Part shown: positions 1 to 5,821 of the stretch, in pieces | How positions within the stretch are numbered: the stretch's first letter is position 1 | Layout: every line of letters starts with the position of its first letter | NCBI GenBank assembly: GCA_964531675.1 | Contig: CAZHFW010000061.1 | Coordinates: 1-13,352 of the forward strand | DNA: 13,352 nt | DNA from: CAZHFW01 sp964531675 | Lineage (GTDB): Bacteria > Planctomycetota > Phycisphaerae > Phycisphaerales > UBA1924 | Direction of reading: 5' to 3' | Translations under genes and position numbers: made by a program | Notes under the pieces: generated by a model | Seen by the model: the letters and a program-made list of their open reading frames with translations, nothing else | What the model was told of the DNA's origin: nothing | Databases searched by the model: none

Positions 1-616
1 CGTCGCCGCCGCGGACCCCGGCGCCGCCGCCATCGCGGCGTTCACCGCGATCATCCAGGACACCAAGGCGGGCCGCTTCGACAAGATCGCCGCCGCCATG
101 CACGCCCCGCCCGGCGCCGAGGCGCTCCAGACCGCCAACACCCGCATCCTCGGCGGACTCGGCAAGCTCGACGCCGCCTGCCGCGCCAAGTTCAACAAGG
201 GCCTCCTCGATGGCCTCGCGGGCAACCCCGCCATGGCTGGCCTCACCTCCCAGCTCGCCTCCGCCGCCAGCGTCGACCCCTCCAAGCTCTCCGCCAAGGT
301 CAATGGCGATCAGGCCGTCCTCACCGGCCCGGGCCTCCCCGCCCCCATCACCATGCAGAACATCAACGGCACCTGGAAGCAGGTGATGGACGTCAAGAGC
401 ATCTCGCCCCAGCAGCTCGCCCTTGCTGCCAAAATCGCCGAGCCCCTCGCCGCGGGCTGTGATGAAGCGGTCGCCGGCATCCAGTCGGGCGAACTCAAGT
501 CCCCGGAAGCCGCCATCAACGTCCTCGGACTCAAGATGCAGGCCGCCATCATGCAGCTCATGTCCGACCCCGAGATGCAGAAGCTGATGCAGCAGATGCA
601 GAACGGCGGCAAGTAA
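1..616 (+). CDS. Hypothetical protein, 5' end outside the window
   Basis: The reading frame is open from base 2 to the TAA at 614-616. The first ATG is at 98, but the 32 codons before it (Ala-rich, then a stretch reading FTAIIQDTKAGRFDKIAAAM) look just as coding as the rest, so I treat this as a 3' partial gene rather than one starting at 98. The visible part has an amphipathic Ala/Leu-rich helical region. It is followed by a short beta-like stretch (KVNGDQAVLTGPG, then INGTWKQVMD) that resembles the 'residue-W-polar' ending of NTF2/DUF4878-like folds, and finally a Met/Gln-rich tail (MQKLMQQMQNGGK). I do not recognise the family, and the NTF2-like idea is only a suggestion. It converges on the CoA-transferase gene and shares a terminator with it. 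Confidence 0.75.
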   Translation, partial: VAAADPGAAAIAAFTAIIQDTKAGRFDKIAAAMHAPPGAEALQTANTRILGGLGKLDAACRAKFNKGLLDGLAGNPAMAGLTSQLASAASVDPSKLSAKVNGDQAVLTGPGLPAPITMQNINGTWKQVMDVKSISPQQLALAAKIAEPLAAGCDEAVAGIQSGELKSPEAAINVLGLKMQAAIMQLMSDPEMQKLMQQMQNGGK

Positions 617-637
617 CCCGCACGAGCCCCGCCAACG

Positions 638-667
638 AAAAACGCCCGCAAGCCGCGGGCGTTTTTT
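638..667. terminator. Bidirectional intrinsic terminator
   Basis: The arms AAAAACGCCCGC and GCGGGCGTTTTT flank the loop AAGC, so the hairpin ends in a T-run on both strands. It lies 22 bp after the stop of the first gene and 46 bp after the stop of the convergent CoA-transferase gene, and should serve both. Confidence 0.9.
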
Positions 668-712
668 CATGCTCGTCTCGAATCACCCCTGTTCGCGCCG
701 CTCGCGCCGATC

Positions 713-1375
<663 letters not shown>

Positions 1376-1404
1376 GGGCAAAGTGTACCGCCCTAACCTC
1401 CGCC

Positions 1405-1770
1405 ATGCCCATCACCGAAGCCTTCGCCGCCGACTTCGCCCGCACGTGGTACGCCGCCTGGAACGCCCACGACATCGACGCGATCATGGCCCACTACGCG
1501 CCCACGATCCGCCACTCCTCGCCCTTCATCAAGCGCTACAACAACTCCGACGCCCCCGCCCTTGAAGGCGTCGACGCGGTCCGCGACTACTTCGCCCGCG
1601 CCCTGGCGCGCAACCCCGACCTGCGCTTCAACCCCCAGCACATCACCGTGGGCCTGGCCTCCGTCATCCTCATCTACACCCGCATGACAGGCGACCTGGC
1701 CGCCGAAGTCTTCTTCTTCGACAACGAAGGCAAAATCACCCGCTCCGTCTCCCACTACAAGCTCGTGTAG
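1405..1770 (+). CDS. NTF2/SnoaL-like domain protein
   Basis: This 121-aa protein consists of one SnoaL-like/nuclear transport factor 2-like alpha+beta barrel. The N-terminal helix carries the usual WYAAWNAHDIDAIMAHYAP pattern (about residues 15-33). A second helix follows after LEGVDAVRDYFARAL, and then strands around residues 75-120 include AAEVFFFDNEGKI, the common 'x-phi-F-phi-phi-D-x-x-GKI' strand-turn of the family. Members include ketosteroid isomerase-like and polyketide cyclase-like enzymes as well as many small proteins of unknown role; no catalytic assignment is justified here. Its ATG is only 29 bp from the start of the divergent CoA-transferase gene, so their promoters must overlap each other or the opposite gene. 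No strong Shine-Dalgarno is visible. It is followed by the palindrome array, not by a clear T-rich terminator. Confidence 0.8.
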   Translation: MPITEAFAADFARTWYAAWNAHDIDAIMAHYAPTIRHSSPFIKRYNNSDAPALEGVDAVRDYFARALARNPDLRFNPQHITVGLASVILIYTRMTGDLAAEVFFFDNEGKITRSVSHYKLV

Positions 1771-1795
1771 AGACGGATGGCCAATCTCACGGGTG

Positions 1796-1821
1796 GCACT
1801 GGTGCCCCCAGGCACCAGTGC
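1796..1821. repeat. Palindromic element A, copy 1
   Basis: The arms GCACTGGTGCC and GGCACCAGTGC (11 bp, perfect) flank the loop CCCA. It lies 25 bp after the stop of the NTF2-like gene and could stabilise or weakly end its transcript, but there is no T-run. Confidence 0.85.
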
Positions 1822-1862
1822 TCCTCCCCCTCCACACCCTCGTGCCTACCCCTGCTCGTGGC

Positions 1863-1879
1863 ACGGGTTTGTAACCCGT
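1863..1879. repeat. Palindromic element B, copy 1
   Basis: The arms ACGGGTT and AACCCGT flank the loop TGT, and the element is preceded by CTCGTGGC. It is a sequence variant of element E (CACTGGTT-TGT-AACCAGTG) with matching changes in both arms. Confidence 0.8.
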
Positions 1880-1914
1880 TTCTACCCACCCTACTCCCTC
1901 ACCCACGCCAAAGA

Positions 1915-1941
1915 GCACGCTTGCCTGAAGGGCAAGCGTGC
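1915..1941. repeat. Palindromic element C, copy 1
   Basis: The arms GCACGCTTGCC and GGCAAGCGTGC (11 bp, perfect) flank the loop TGAAG. The copy at 5103-5129 is identical in arms and loop. Confidence 0.85.
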
Positions 1942-1966
1942 CACCCCAACACATCTCTCGCGCGTG

Positions 1967-1993
1967 GCACTGGTGCCCCTCAGGCACCAGTGC
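1967..1993. repeat. Palindromic element A, copy 2
   Basis: The arms GCACTGGTGCC and GGCACCAGTGC flank the loop CCTCA. It runs directly into the assembly gap. Confidence 0.85.
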
Positions 1994-2093
1994 NNNNNNN
2001 NNNNNNNNNNNNNNNNNNNNNNNNNNNNNNNNNNNNNNNNNNNNNNNNNNNNNNNNNNNNNNNNNNNNNNNNNNNNNNNNNNNNNNNNNNNNN
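1994..2093. other. Assembly gap of 100 N
   Basis: Exactly 100 undetermined bases sit inside the tandem palindrome array. The round number suggests a scaffold gap of unknown true size. The sequence to the right restarts with the same CCCAACACATCTCTCGCG linker found before the gap, so the missing DNA is probably one or more further repeat units. Confidence 0.97.
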
Positions 2094-2115
2094 CCCAACA
2101 CATCTCTCGCGCGTG

Positions 2116-2142
2116 GCACTGGTGCCCCTCAGGCACCAGTGC
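2116..2142. repeat. Palindromic element A, copy 3
   Basis: It has the same arms and loop (CCTCA) as copy 2 on the other side of the gap. Confidence 0.85.
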
Positions 2143-2182
2143 TCTGCCTCCTCCACACCCTCTTGCCTACCCCTGCTCGTGG

Positions 2183-2201
2183 CACGGGTTTGTAACCCGT
2201 G
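2183..2201. repeat. Palindromic element B, copy 2
   Basis: The arms CACGGGTT and AACCCGTG (8 bp) flank the loop TGT. The context GTGGCACGGG and GTCTACCCACC matches copy 1, which has TT instead of TG after the second arm. Confidence 0.8.
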
Positions 2202-2235
2202 TCTACCCACCCTACATCCTCACCCACGCCACAAA

Positions 2236-2262
2236 GCACGCTCGCCTGAAGGGCAAGCATGC
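2236..2262. repeat. Palindromic element C, diverged copy 2
   Basis: The arms are GCACGCTCGCC and GGCAAGCATGC. Two positions have drifted. Both become G-U pairs in an RNA copied from the minus strand, but C-A mismatches in plus-strand RNA. Confidence 0.8.
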
Positions 2263-2287
2263 CACCCCAACACATCTCCCGCGCGTG

Positions 2288-2314
2288 GCACTGGTGCCCC
2301 TCAGGCACCAGTGC
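2288..2314. repeat. Palindromic element A, copy 4
   Basis: The arms GCACTGGTGCC and GGCACCAGTGC flank the loop CCTCA. It lies 25 bp beyond the thrS stop. A small palindrome CTCAAG-G-CTTGAG (2319-2331) sits between them. Neither has a T-run, so no certain thrS terminator is seen. Confidence 0.85.
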
Positions 2315-2339
2315 TCTGCTCAAGGCTTGAGTGCTCCGC

Positions 2340-4538
2340 TCAGGGCTTCACCCCAAGCACCGCCCGCTTCTCCGCAATCTCCGCCGTCACGCCCGCGACG
2401 AACTTCTCCAGGGGCATCGCCCCCAGGTCCTTCTCCACGCCGCGCATCCGCACGCTCACGCTCTGGCCTTCCTCATCGCGCGGGCCCACCACCAGCAAAT
2501 ACGGCACCTTCATGTCCGCCGCCACCTTCACCTTGCCCTGAATGCGATCGCTCCCGAAGTCCGCGCTGGCCCGCACGCCCGCCGCCTGGAGCTTCTCCAG
2601 CACCTTGCGCGCGTATCCATCGCTCTTCTCCGAAATCGGAAGCACACGCACCTGCTCCGGGCTCAGCCAGGTCGGGAACGCGCCCGCAAAGTGCTCGATC
2701 AGCACGCCGCAGAACCGCTCCATCGATCCGAACGGCGCCCGGTGGATCACCACAGGCCTGTGCGGCATGTTGTCCGGACCGATGTACGACAGATCGAACC
2801 GGATCGCCAGGTTGTAATCCACCTGCACCGTGCCGAGCTGCCACTCACGGCCGATCACGTCCTTGACCACAAAGTCGATCTTCGGCCCGTAGAACGCCGC
2901 CTCGCCTGGCTCCTCGCTGAACGCCACGCCGAGCGACGCCGCCGCATCCCGGCACGCCTTCTCCGCGCGGTCCCAGTTCTCGGGAGTCCCGGTGTACTTG
3001 TTGCTGTCCAGCGCGCGAAGCCCCACGCGCACGCGGTAGTCCTTCATCCCCAGAGTCGCGAAGATGATCTTCACGAGCGACAGACACCCCTGGATCTCCG
3101 CGGGAACCTGCTCCTCGGTGCAGAACAGGTGCGCATCGTCCTGGGTGAACCCGCGCACGCGGGTCATCCCGTTCAGCTCGCCCGACTGCTCCCACCGGTA
3201 CACGGTCCCGAACTCCGCGAGCCTCACCGGCATGTCGCGGTAGCTGTGCGGCGCGCTCTTGAAGATCTTGGCGTGATGCGGGCAGTTCATGGGCTTGAGC
3301 ATGTAGCCCTCGACGAGCTTGTCGTCGGCCATCACGCGGTCCTTGGTGATGGTCTCCTTGCCGGTGCGCTCGTTGATGTCCCGCGCCAGCTTCTCCGACA
3401 CCGCCTCCACGCGGTTCATCATCTCGGCGCACGAACACCCCGACGCGCTGAGCTTCTCCAGCGCCTCGCGCTCGATGATCGGCGCGTACTGCGAATCCTT
3501 GTAATACGGGAAGTGCCCCGAGGTCTTGTAGAGCTCGAGCCGCCCGATGTTCGGGGTGAAGACCTGCGAGTACCCCTGCTTGCGGAGCTCGGCCCCGATG
3601 AAGTTCTGAAGCTCCTGACGCACGATCGAGCCCGCGGGGGTCCACAGGATCAGCCCCTGGCCCACGTCCTCGTCGATGTGGAACAAGCGCAGCGCCTTGC
3701 CGATCTTGCGGTGATCGCGCTCCGCAGCCTCTTCCTTCTGCTTCAGATACGCGTCCAGATCCGCCTGGGTCGCAAACGCGGTCCCATACACGCGCATGAG
3801 CCGGTCCGAGTTCTCATCGCCGTGCCAATAGCTCGACGCCAGCGACATCACCCGCGCCGCGCCGATCCGCGCGGTGCTGGGAACGTGAGGACCCCTGCAC
3901 AGGTCCTCCCAGTTCTTCCCCGGCGCGCCGGTCGCGTAGAACGAGAGCACCTGAGCCCGCCCGGACGCGTCCGCCGCGACCGAAGCCTTCGGCCCCTTGT
4001 ACACCGACGAGGGCATCCCCATCGCGCGCTCGGCGTTGTCGACCTTGTACTTGTTCCCCTCGCCCTTGAGGCGCTTGAGCCCCTCGTCGCCCGCCTGCTC
4101 GTAGCGGGTGAAAGGCCGGTCCTCCTTGATGATCTCCGCGATCCTCTTGTTGATCGCGTCGAAGTGCTCGGTGGAGATCTTCTTCCCCTCCGGCACATGC
4201 ATGTCATAGAAGAACCCGTTGTCGGTGGGAGGCCCGTACGCCAGCTGCACGTCCTTGCCGATCACGTCCTGGATCGCCTCGGCCATCACGTGCGCCGCCG
4301 AGTGCCGCATGAGATACAGCGCGTCGGGGCTCACCGACCCGTCGCGGTTCTTGGCGGTCACGATCGCCAGATTGCAGTCCTTGTCGAGCACCGTCGCCAG
4401 ATCGCGCAGCTCACCATCGACCTTGCAGCCCAGGGCCGCCTTGGCAAGCCCGGCGCCGATCGACGCCGCAACCTCGCCCGCGCTCACGGGCTTCTCAAAC
4501 GACTTCTTCGAACCATCCGGCAAGGTAATGACTGGCAT
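2340..4538 (-). CDS. thrS: Threonine--tRNA ligase (ThrRS)
   Basis: This 732-aa enzyme charges tRNA-Thr in the cytoplasm. The domain order is complete. An N-terminal TGS domain spans residues 1-65. The editing domain has HSAAH (His79, His83) and CRGPH (Cys214, His218), which clears mis-charged Ser-tRNA. The class II catalytic core has zinc ligands Cys419 (MNCPHH), His470 (QDDAHLFC) and His599 (IHRAPFGSMER). The anticodon-binding domain begins near residue 628. Between LYKTSGHFPYYKD and GYMLKPMNCPHH (about residues 350-411) there is an insertion of roughly 45 residues, including CSCAEMMNRVEAVSEKLA, that is absent from the E. coli enzyme. I chose the ATG at 4538 (MPVITLPDGSKKSF, the standard family start), with GGATGGG eight nt upstream. 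An in-frame ATG at 4583 would add 15 unlikely residues. The usual infC-rpmI-rplT neighbours are missing. The leader carries a likely threonine attenuator. Confidence 0.97.
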   Translation of the reverse strand: MPVITLPDGSKKSFEKPVSAGEVAASIGAGLAKAALGCKVDGELRDLATVLDKDCNLAIVTAKNRDGSVSPDALYLMRHSAAHVMAEAIQDVIGKDVQLAYGPPTDNGFFYDMHVPEGKKISTEHFDAINKRIAEIIKEDRPFTRYEQAGDEGLKRLKGEGNKYKVDNAERAMGMPSSVYKGPKASVAADASGRAQVLSFYATGAPGKNWEDLCRGPHVPSTARIGAARVMSLASSYWHGDENSDRLMRVYGTAFATQADLDAYLKQKEEAAERDHRKIGKALRLFHIDEDVGQGLILWTPAGSIVRQELQNFIGAELRKQGYSQVFTPNIGRLELYKTSGHFPYYKDSQYAPIIEREALEKLSASGCSCAEMMNRVEAVSEKLARDINERTGKETITKDRVMADDKLVEGYMLKPMNCPHHAKIFKSAPHSYRDMPVRLAEFGTVYRWEQSGELNGMTRVRGFTQDDAHLFCTEEQVPAEIQGCLSLVKIIFATLGMKDYRVRVGLRALDSNKYTGTPENWDRAEKACRDAAASLGVAFSEEPGEAAFYGPKIDFVVKDVIGREWQLGTVQVDYNLAIRFDLSYIGPDNMPHRPVVIHRAPFGSMERFCGVLIEHFAGAFPTWLSPEQVRVLPISEKSDGYARKVLEKLQAAGVRASADFGSDRIQGKVKVAADMKVPYLLVVGPRDEEGQSVSVRMRGVEKDLGAMPLEKFVAGVTAEIAEKRAVLGVKP

Positions 4539-4702
4539 ATCGGTAACCCATCCAGTGAAAAAGACCCGTGACCAGAACCCCACACCCTACGCCCCGCAAC
4601 CCGCCGCACGCCACGAACGTGCCGGTCGCTGACCCAGGACGACTTCCTCCGGGGTGGCACTGCTGCCCCCAGGCAGCCGTGCTCTGAACCCCTCCCCAAA
4701 CG
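4539..4702 (-). promoter_or_regulatory. thrS 5' untranslated region downstream of the attenuator
   Basis: These 164 nt separate the attenuator T-run from the thrS start. They hold one copy of palindrome A and a G-rich stretch, with no ORF that looks coding. If the terminator is read through, this would be the untranslated part of the thrS message. Confidence 0.6.
4657..4682. repeat. Palindromic element A, diverged copy in the thrS leader
   Basis: The arms GCACTGCTGCC and GGCAGCCGTGC (one mismatch) flank the loop CCCA, in the usual GGGTGGCACT...GTGCTCT context. A repeat of the intergenic family has therefore ended up inside the presumed thrS transcript. Confidence 0.75.
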
Positions 4703-4727
4703 AAAAACCCGGCCTTCCAGGGCCGGG
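4703..4727 (-). terminator. Intrinsic terminator of the thrS attenuator
   Basis: Read on the minus strand, CCCGGCC and GGCCGGG (7 GC pairs) flank the loop CTGGAA and are followed at once by TTTTTCG. It lies between the Thr-rich leader peptide and thrS, pointing towards thrS, so it would stop the leader transcript before the gene unless an alternative fold forms. On the plus strand there is no T-run after the stem. Confidence 0.85.
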
Positions 4728-4764
4728 CTTCATGTCCGATTCATGACCGATCGCGCTCCCGGCG

Positions 4765-4815
4765 TCAGGCGCGAAGGTCGGTGCTCGTCGTCGTGGAAGT
4801 GGTCCGCCGGTTCAT
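4765..4815 (-). CDS. Thr-rich leader peptide of thrS
   Basis: This 16-residue ORF reads MNRRTTSTTTSTDLRA. Six of the eight residues at positions 5-12 are Thr (codons ACC, ACT, ACG, ACG, ACG, ACC), a composition typical of leader peptides that sense Thr-tRNA charging. The stop TGA is directly followed by attenuator segment 2, and the terminator starts 37 nt later. An in-frame ATG at 4833 would give MAILLR in front and would have a G-run (GGGGGG) about 7 nt upstream. I prefer ATG 4815 because a good -10 box (TATACT) lies 7 bp before it, which would put the transcript start at or next to the ATG. The peptide itself probably has no function beyond being translated. Confidence 0.75.
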   Translation of the reverse strand: MNRRTTSTTTSTDLRA

Positions 4816-4822
4816 GCGAAGG

Positions 4823-4828
4823 AGTATA
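4823..4828 (-). promoter_or_regulatory. Probable -10 box of the thrS leader promoter
   Basis: TATACT on the minus strand matches the sigma-70 -10 consensus at five of six positions and stands out in a very GC-rich setting. The first A of the leader peptide ATG is 8 nt downstream of its last base, the expected start-point distance. No good -35 box is seen at 16-18 bp; that stretch is a G-run. Confidence 0.55.
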
Positions 4829-4866
4829 GCCATCGGCATTTCCCCCCGCCCGCTGGAGCCCAGCAC

Positions 4867-4898
4867 CATCACCATCCACGCACGCATGGACGGCGATG
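4867..4898. repeat. Palindromic element D, diverged copy 1
   Basis: The arms CATCACCATCCA and TGGACGGCGATG flank the loop CGCACGCA. Two positions are mismatched in plus-strand RNA (A-C) but are G-U pairs in minus-strand RNA. It lies just upstream of the presumed thrS promoter. Confidence 0.8.
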
Positions 4899-4916
4899 CT
4901 CTCCCCCACCTCGTGG

Positions 4917-4935
4917 CACTGGTTTGTAACCAGTG
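4917..4935. repeat. Palindromic element E, copy 1
   Basis: The arms CACTGGTT and AACCAGTG flank the loop TGT, preceded by CTCGTGG. It is the paired-change variant of element B. Confidence 0.8.
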
Positions 4936-4955
4936 TCGACCCCCTCTACCTCCCT

Positions 4956-4994
4956 GAAGCCGGACCCGAGTCCGCGAAGCTCCGGGGCCCTCCC
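4956..4994. repeat. Element F, copy 1
   Basis: The segment contains GAAGCCGGACCCGAGTCCGC and a following CGAAGCTCCGGGGCCCTCCC. It recurs almost unchanged at 13159-13197. The outer arms (GGACCCG with CGGGGCC) pair with one mismatch, and an inner CGGAC-CCGA-GTCCG stem is also possible. Confidence 0.75.
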
Positions 4995-4999
4995 GGTGC

Positions 5000-5031
5000 C
5001 ATCACCATCCACGCCCGCATGGATGGTGATG
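5000..5031. repeat. Palindromic element D, copy 2
   Basis: The arms CATCACCATCCA and TGGATGGTGATG (12 bp, perfect) flank the loop CGCCCGCA. Confidence 0.85.
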
Positions 5032-5049
5032 CTCTACCCACTCTCGTGG

Positions 5050-5068
5050 CACTGGTTTGCAACCAGTG
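5050..5068. repeat. Palindromic element E, copy 2
   Basis: The arms CACTGGTT and AACCAGTG flank the loop TGC, preceded by CTCGTGG and followed by TCTACCC. Confidence 0.8.
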
Positions 5069-5102
5069 TCTACCCACCCTCCTTCTTCACCCATGCCACA
5101 AA

Positions 5103-5129
5103 GCACGCTTGCCTGAAGGGCAAGCGTGC
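5103..5129. repeat. Palindromic element C, copy 3
   Basis: The arms GCACGCTTGCC and GGCAAGCGTGC (perfect) flank the loop TGAAG, identical to copy 1 about 3.2 kb away. Confidence 0.85.
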
Positions 5130-5158
5130 CACCCCAACAAATCATCGCTCATGGGTGA

Positions 5159-5183
5159 CACTGGTGCCCTTCAGGCACCAGTG
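5159..5183. repeat. Palindromic element A, copy in the second cluster
   Basis: The arms CACTGGTGCC and GGCACCAGTG flank the loop CTTCA. It lies 27 bp downstream of the DUF1579 stop and may cap that transcript, although there is no T-run. Confidence 0.85.
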
Positions 5184-5210
5184 CTCTCCGCTCGCTCCCC
5201 ACCCTCTCCC

Positions 5211-5687
5211 TCACACCCGCCTGAACGAGCAGGTCATGAACTGCACCCAGTTCCCATCGGGTCCCTTGGCCTCCGAGCGCATCGACCGCTCCCCCGCAGC
5301 ACTCATCTCCATGATGTCCCGATACGTCGCCATGGTGCCGGGCTGCATCGGATTGGGCCCCGTGCACTCCAGGGGCAAGACTGTCCCGGTGGGGTCAAGC
5401 ACACCCTCGTACACGAACATGTGCGACATCACCGAGCCCGTCCACGTCCCGACGAACCTGCGCTTGCTCGGATCGAACCCGATGATGAAGTGGTAGCCCA
5501 TCGGCGCGCCGTCAGGCAGTGTGCCGTGGCCATCACCGACGAGCCAGAGCTCGCCCATCATGCGGACCGATTCGGTGCCCACGGACTTGCCGCCCTCGGG
5601 CCCGTAGCCGCACGAGCTCTCGTAGGCCCACTGGCCCACGAACTTCGAAAGCCATCGATGCTGGGTCGTCGCGGATTCTGGGTGCAT
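5211..5687 (-). CDS. DUF1579 family protein
   Basis: This 158-aa protein begins with the family's opening pattern, a helix followed by LSKFVGQWAYES (residues 13-24). It continues with MMGELWLVGDGHG (43-55), MGYHFIIGFDPSKRRFVGTW (63-82) and a C-terminal strand WVQFMTCSFRRV. This matches DUF1579 proteins, beta-barrel proteins of unknown function, some annotated as lipocalin-like. There is no signal peptide, so it is probably cytoplasmic. The start is well supported: GGGAGGG sits three nt before the ATG at 5687. It lies alone between the second palindrome cluster and the ompA-like terminator, so it is probably transcribed on its own. A ligand or role cannot be given. Confidence 0.88.
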   Translation of the reverse strand: MHPESATTQHRWLSKFVGQWAYESSCGYGPEGGKSVGTESVRMMGELWLVGDGHGTLPDGAPMGYHFIIGFDPSKRRFVGTWTGSVMSHMFVYEGVLDPTGTVLPLECTGPNPMQPGTMATYRDIMEMSAAGERSMRSEAKGPDGNWVQFMTCSFRRV

Positions 5688-5690
5688 GCG

Positions 5691-5718
5691 CCCTCCCGGT
5701 GAAAGTCACGGGAGCATA
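5691..5718 (-). promoter_or_regulatory. Shine-Dalgarno and possible -10 box for the DUF1579 gene
   Basis: GGGAGGG (5697-5691) is a strong ribosome binding site close to the ATG. Upstream, TATGCT (5718-5713) could be a -10 box; no convincing -35 box is seen. The ribosome site is clear, the promoter only tentative. Confidence 0.45.
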
Positions 5719-5740
5719 CCGGGCGTCGCCCCCAACAATG

Positions 5741-5769
5741 AAAAACGCCCCGGAACTCCGGGGCGTTTT
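5741..5769. terminator. Intrinsic terminator of the OmpA-family gene
   Basis: The arms AAAACGCCCCGG and CCGGGGCGTTTT flank the loop AACT. On the minus strand it ends in five T, 52 bp after the OmpA gene stop, and separates that gene from the DUF1579 gene. The plus strand also has a short T-run. Confidence 0.9.
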
Positions 5770-5821
5770 CGAGTTTCAGCACGCGGGTGAACCCCGCGTC
5801 GACTTGCTTCTTGAAGTCAGC

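Larger units (their letters stand above)
1771..2339. repeat. Gene-free palindrome array with tandem units of about 170 bp
   Basis: The stretch between the NTF2-like gene and the convergent thrS has no convincing gene. It holds the element order A-B-C-A, the N gap, then A-B-C-A, where A, B and C are three different hairpin-forming families joined by similar C-rich linkers. The A elements start 170 bp apart on the left of the gap (GTGGCACT at 1794 and 1964) and 172 bp apart on the right (2113 and 2285). The two sides are near copies of one composite unit. Confidence 0.85.
4703..4815 (-). promoter_or_regulatory. Putative threonine (ribosome-mediated) attenuator of thrS
   Basis: Four segments in the RNA can pair alternatively. 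Segment 1 is CCGGCG (4810-4805, within codons 3-4 of the leader peptide). Segment 2 is CGCCGGG (4764-4758, straight after the stop codon). Segment 3 is CCCGGCC (4727-4721) and segment 4 is GGCCGGG (4714-4708). 1:2 pairs over 6 bp, 2:3 over 6 bp (GCCGGG with CCCGGC), and 3:4 is the terminator. A ribosome waiting for Thr-tRNA on codons 5-12 would cover segment 1 and free 2 to pair with 3, letting polymerase through. A ribosome reaching the stop codon would cover segment 2, so the terminator forms. A further stem (ACCGA, 3-nt bulge, UCGCGC with GCGCGAUCGGU; 4782-4746) could act as the pause hairpin. The pairings are seen in the sequence; the mechanism is inferred from thr, trp and his attenuators. 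Confidence 0.75.
4861..5187. repeat. Second palindrome cluster, gene-free
   Basis: The stretch between the thrS promoter and the DUF1579 gene carries seven palindromic elements in the order D-E-F-D-E-C-A joined by short C-rich linkers. No gene is supported here; the ORFs crossing it only reflect the lack of stops in GC-rich repeats. Confidence 0.85.

Noticed and set aside
1794..2314. CRISPR array
   Set aside because: There are repeated hairpins, but no constant repeat of 25-40 bp with regular unique spacers. The linkers themselves are repeated, and no cas gene is present.
1777..2866. Open frames running through the palindrome array and the N gap
   Set aside because: They contain undetermined residues and translate repeats. 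They persist only because the repeats lack stop codons.
2331..4571. 746-codon open frame on the plus strand opposite thrS
   Set aside because: It is the antisense shadow of a clearly identified thrS. Its product is His/Arg/Leu-rich with no known motif, as expected from GC-rich codons read backwards.
4539..4830. T-box riboswitch for thrS
   Set aside because: No T-box bulge (UGGNACC) or specifier-loop architecture was found. The Thr-rich ORF explains the terminator better.
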